From: UBA4717 sp045536775
GTDB lineage: Bacteria; Bacillota; Clostridia; Oscillospirales; CAG-272
Reading direction: 5' to 3'
DNA length: 13,653 nucleotides
Assembly: GCA_045536775.1 (NCBI GenBank)
Contig: JAZSOD010000022.1
Span: 1-13,653, forward strand
In this document: positions 13,584 to 13,653 of the stretch, piece by piece
Layout: every line of letters starts with the position of its first letter
Position numbering within the stretch: position 1 is the first letter of the stretch
Program-made: the position numbers and the translations under genes
Notes under the pieces: model-generated
Seen by the model: only the letters and a program-made list of their open reading frames with translations
Databases searched by the model: none
What the model was told of the DNA's origin: nothing

Positions 13584-13653
13584 GGGGACACTCTCACGGA
13601 AAAGAGAGGGGATAGACACGCAAGGTTTGGACAAGCACAAAAAAAGTGAAAAA

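Noticed and set aside
13584..13653. T-box or riboswitch leader at the right edge
   Set aside because: Only about 65 nt of the transcript are present, and I see no conserved T-box or riboswitch core in them.

Overview
The window looks like a chromosomal segment from a spore-forming member of the Clostridia, probably a gut lineage of the Oscillospirales/Christensenellales type. The support is two adjacent sporulation/germination genes (gpr and spoIIP), Clostridia-typical families (DUF4364, the DUF421-DUF4363 pair, the B12-binding-like radical SAM protein with its DUF2344 partner, a CxxC-x17-CxxC zinc-ribbon protein), good SD sequences and near-consensus sigma-A promoters. I cannot name the species. 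There is no sign of phage, IS element, CRISPR array or rRNA.

Layout. Bases 1-158 hold no gene but contain two back-to-back perfect hairpins (49-88) that look like a dispersed palindromic repeat. On the minus strand gpr (germination protease) and spoIIP (engulfment peptidoglycan hydrolase) form a small spore operon. Divergent from gpr, behind a clear promoter, is a lipoprotein substrate-binding protein of the oligopeptide ABC-transporter family with no permease or ATPase genes nearby, ending at a strong terminator. A DUF4364 winged-helix-like protein follows almost directly. After an AT-rich regulatory gap with repeated TTAACAAA boxes and a 12-bp inverted repeat comes a short SigH-like sigma factor under a near-perfect promoter, then a tRNA-like sequence, then a small double zinc-ribbon protein and a terminator. 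Next come rlmB (a 23S rRNA 2'-O-methyltransferase of the SPOUT class) and a 909-residue membrane protein, probably one transcript. A hairpin separates these from the overlapping radical SAM / DUF2344 pair, which may act in tRNA or rRNA modification. A bidirectional terminator separates that pair from the minus-strand DUF421-DUF4363 pair. The right edge carries a consensus promoter firing out of the window.

The most interesting item is the 909-residue protein at 7023-9752. It keeps the 4+2+2 membrane layout and the soluble-domain order of a heavy-metal (P1B) P-type ATPase, but the signature motifs are eroded. The DKTGT site reads DDRDVFP, the TGD motif reads TND, the CPx metal site reads CAHP, the HP motif is replaced by GGP, and no TGE or GDGxND is visible. 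It also carries a roughly 350-residue acidic, low-complexity N-terminal extension. I read it as a P-type ATPase pseudoenzyme with a non-transport role. The second unusual item is the tRNA-like element at 5594-5670, with recognisable acceptor, D and T arms but no proper anticodon arm, placed between the sigma-factor and zinc-ribbon genes.
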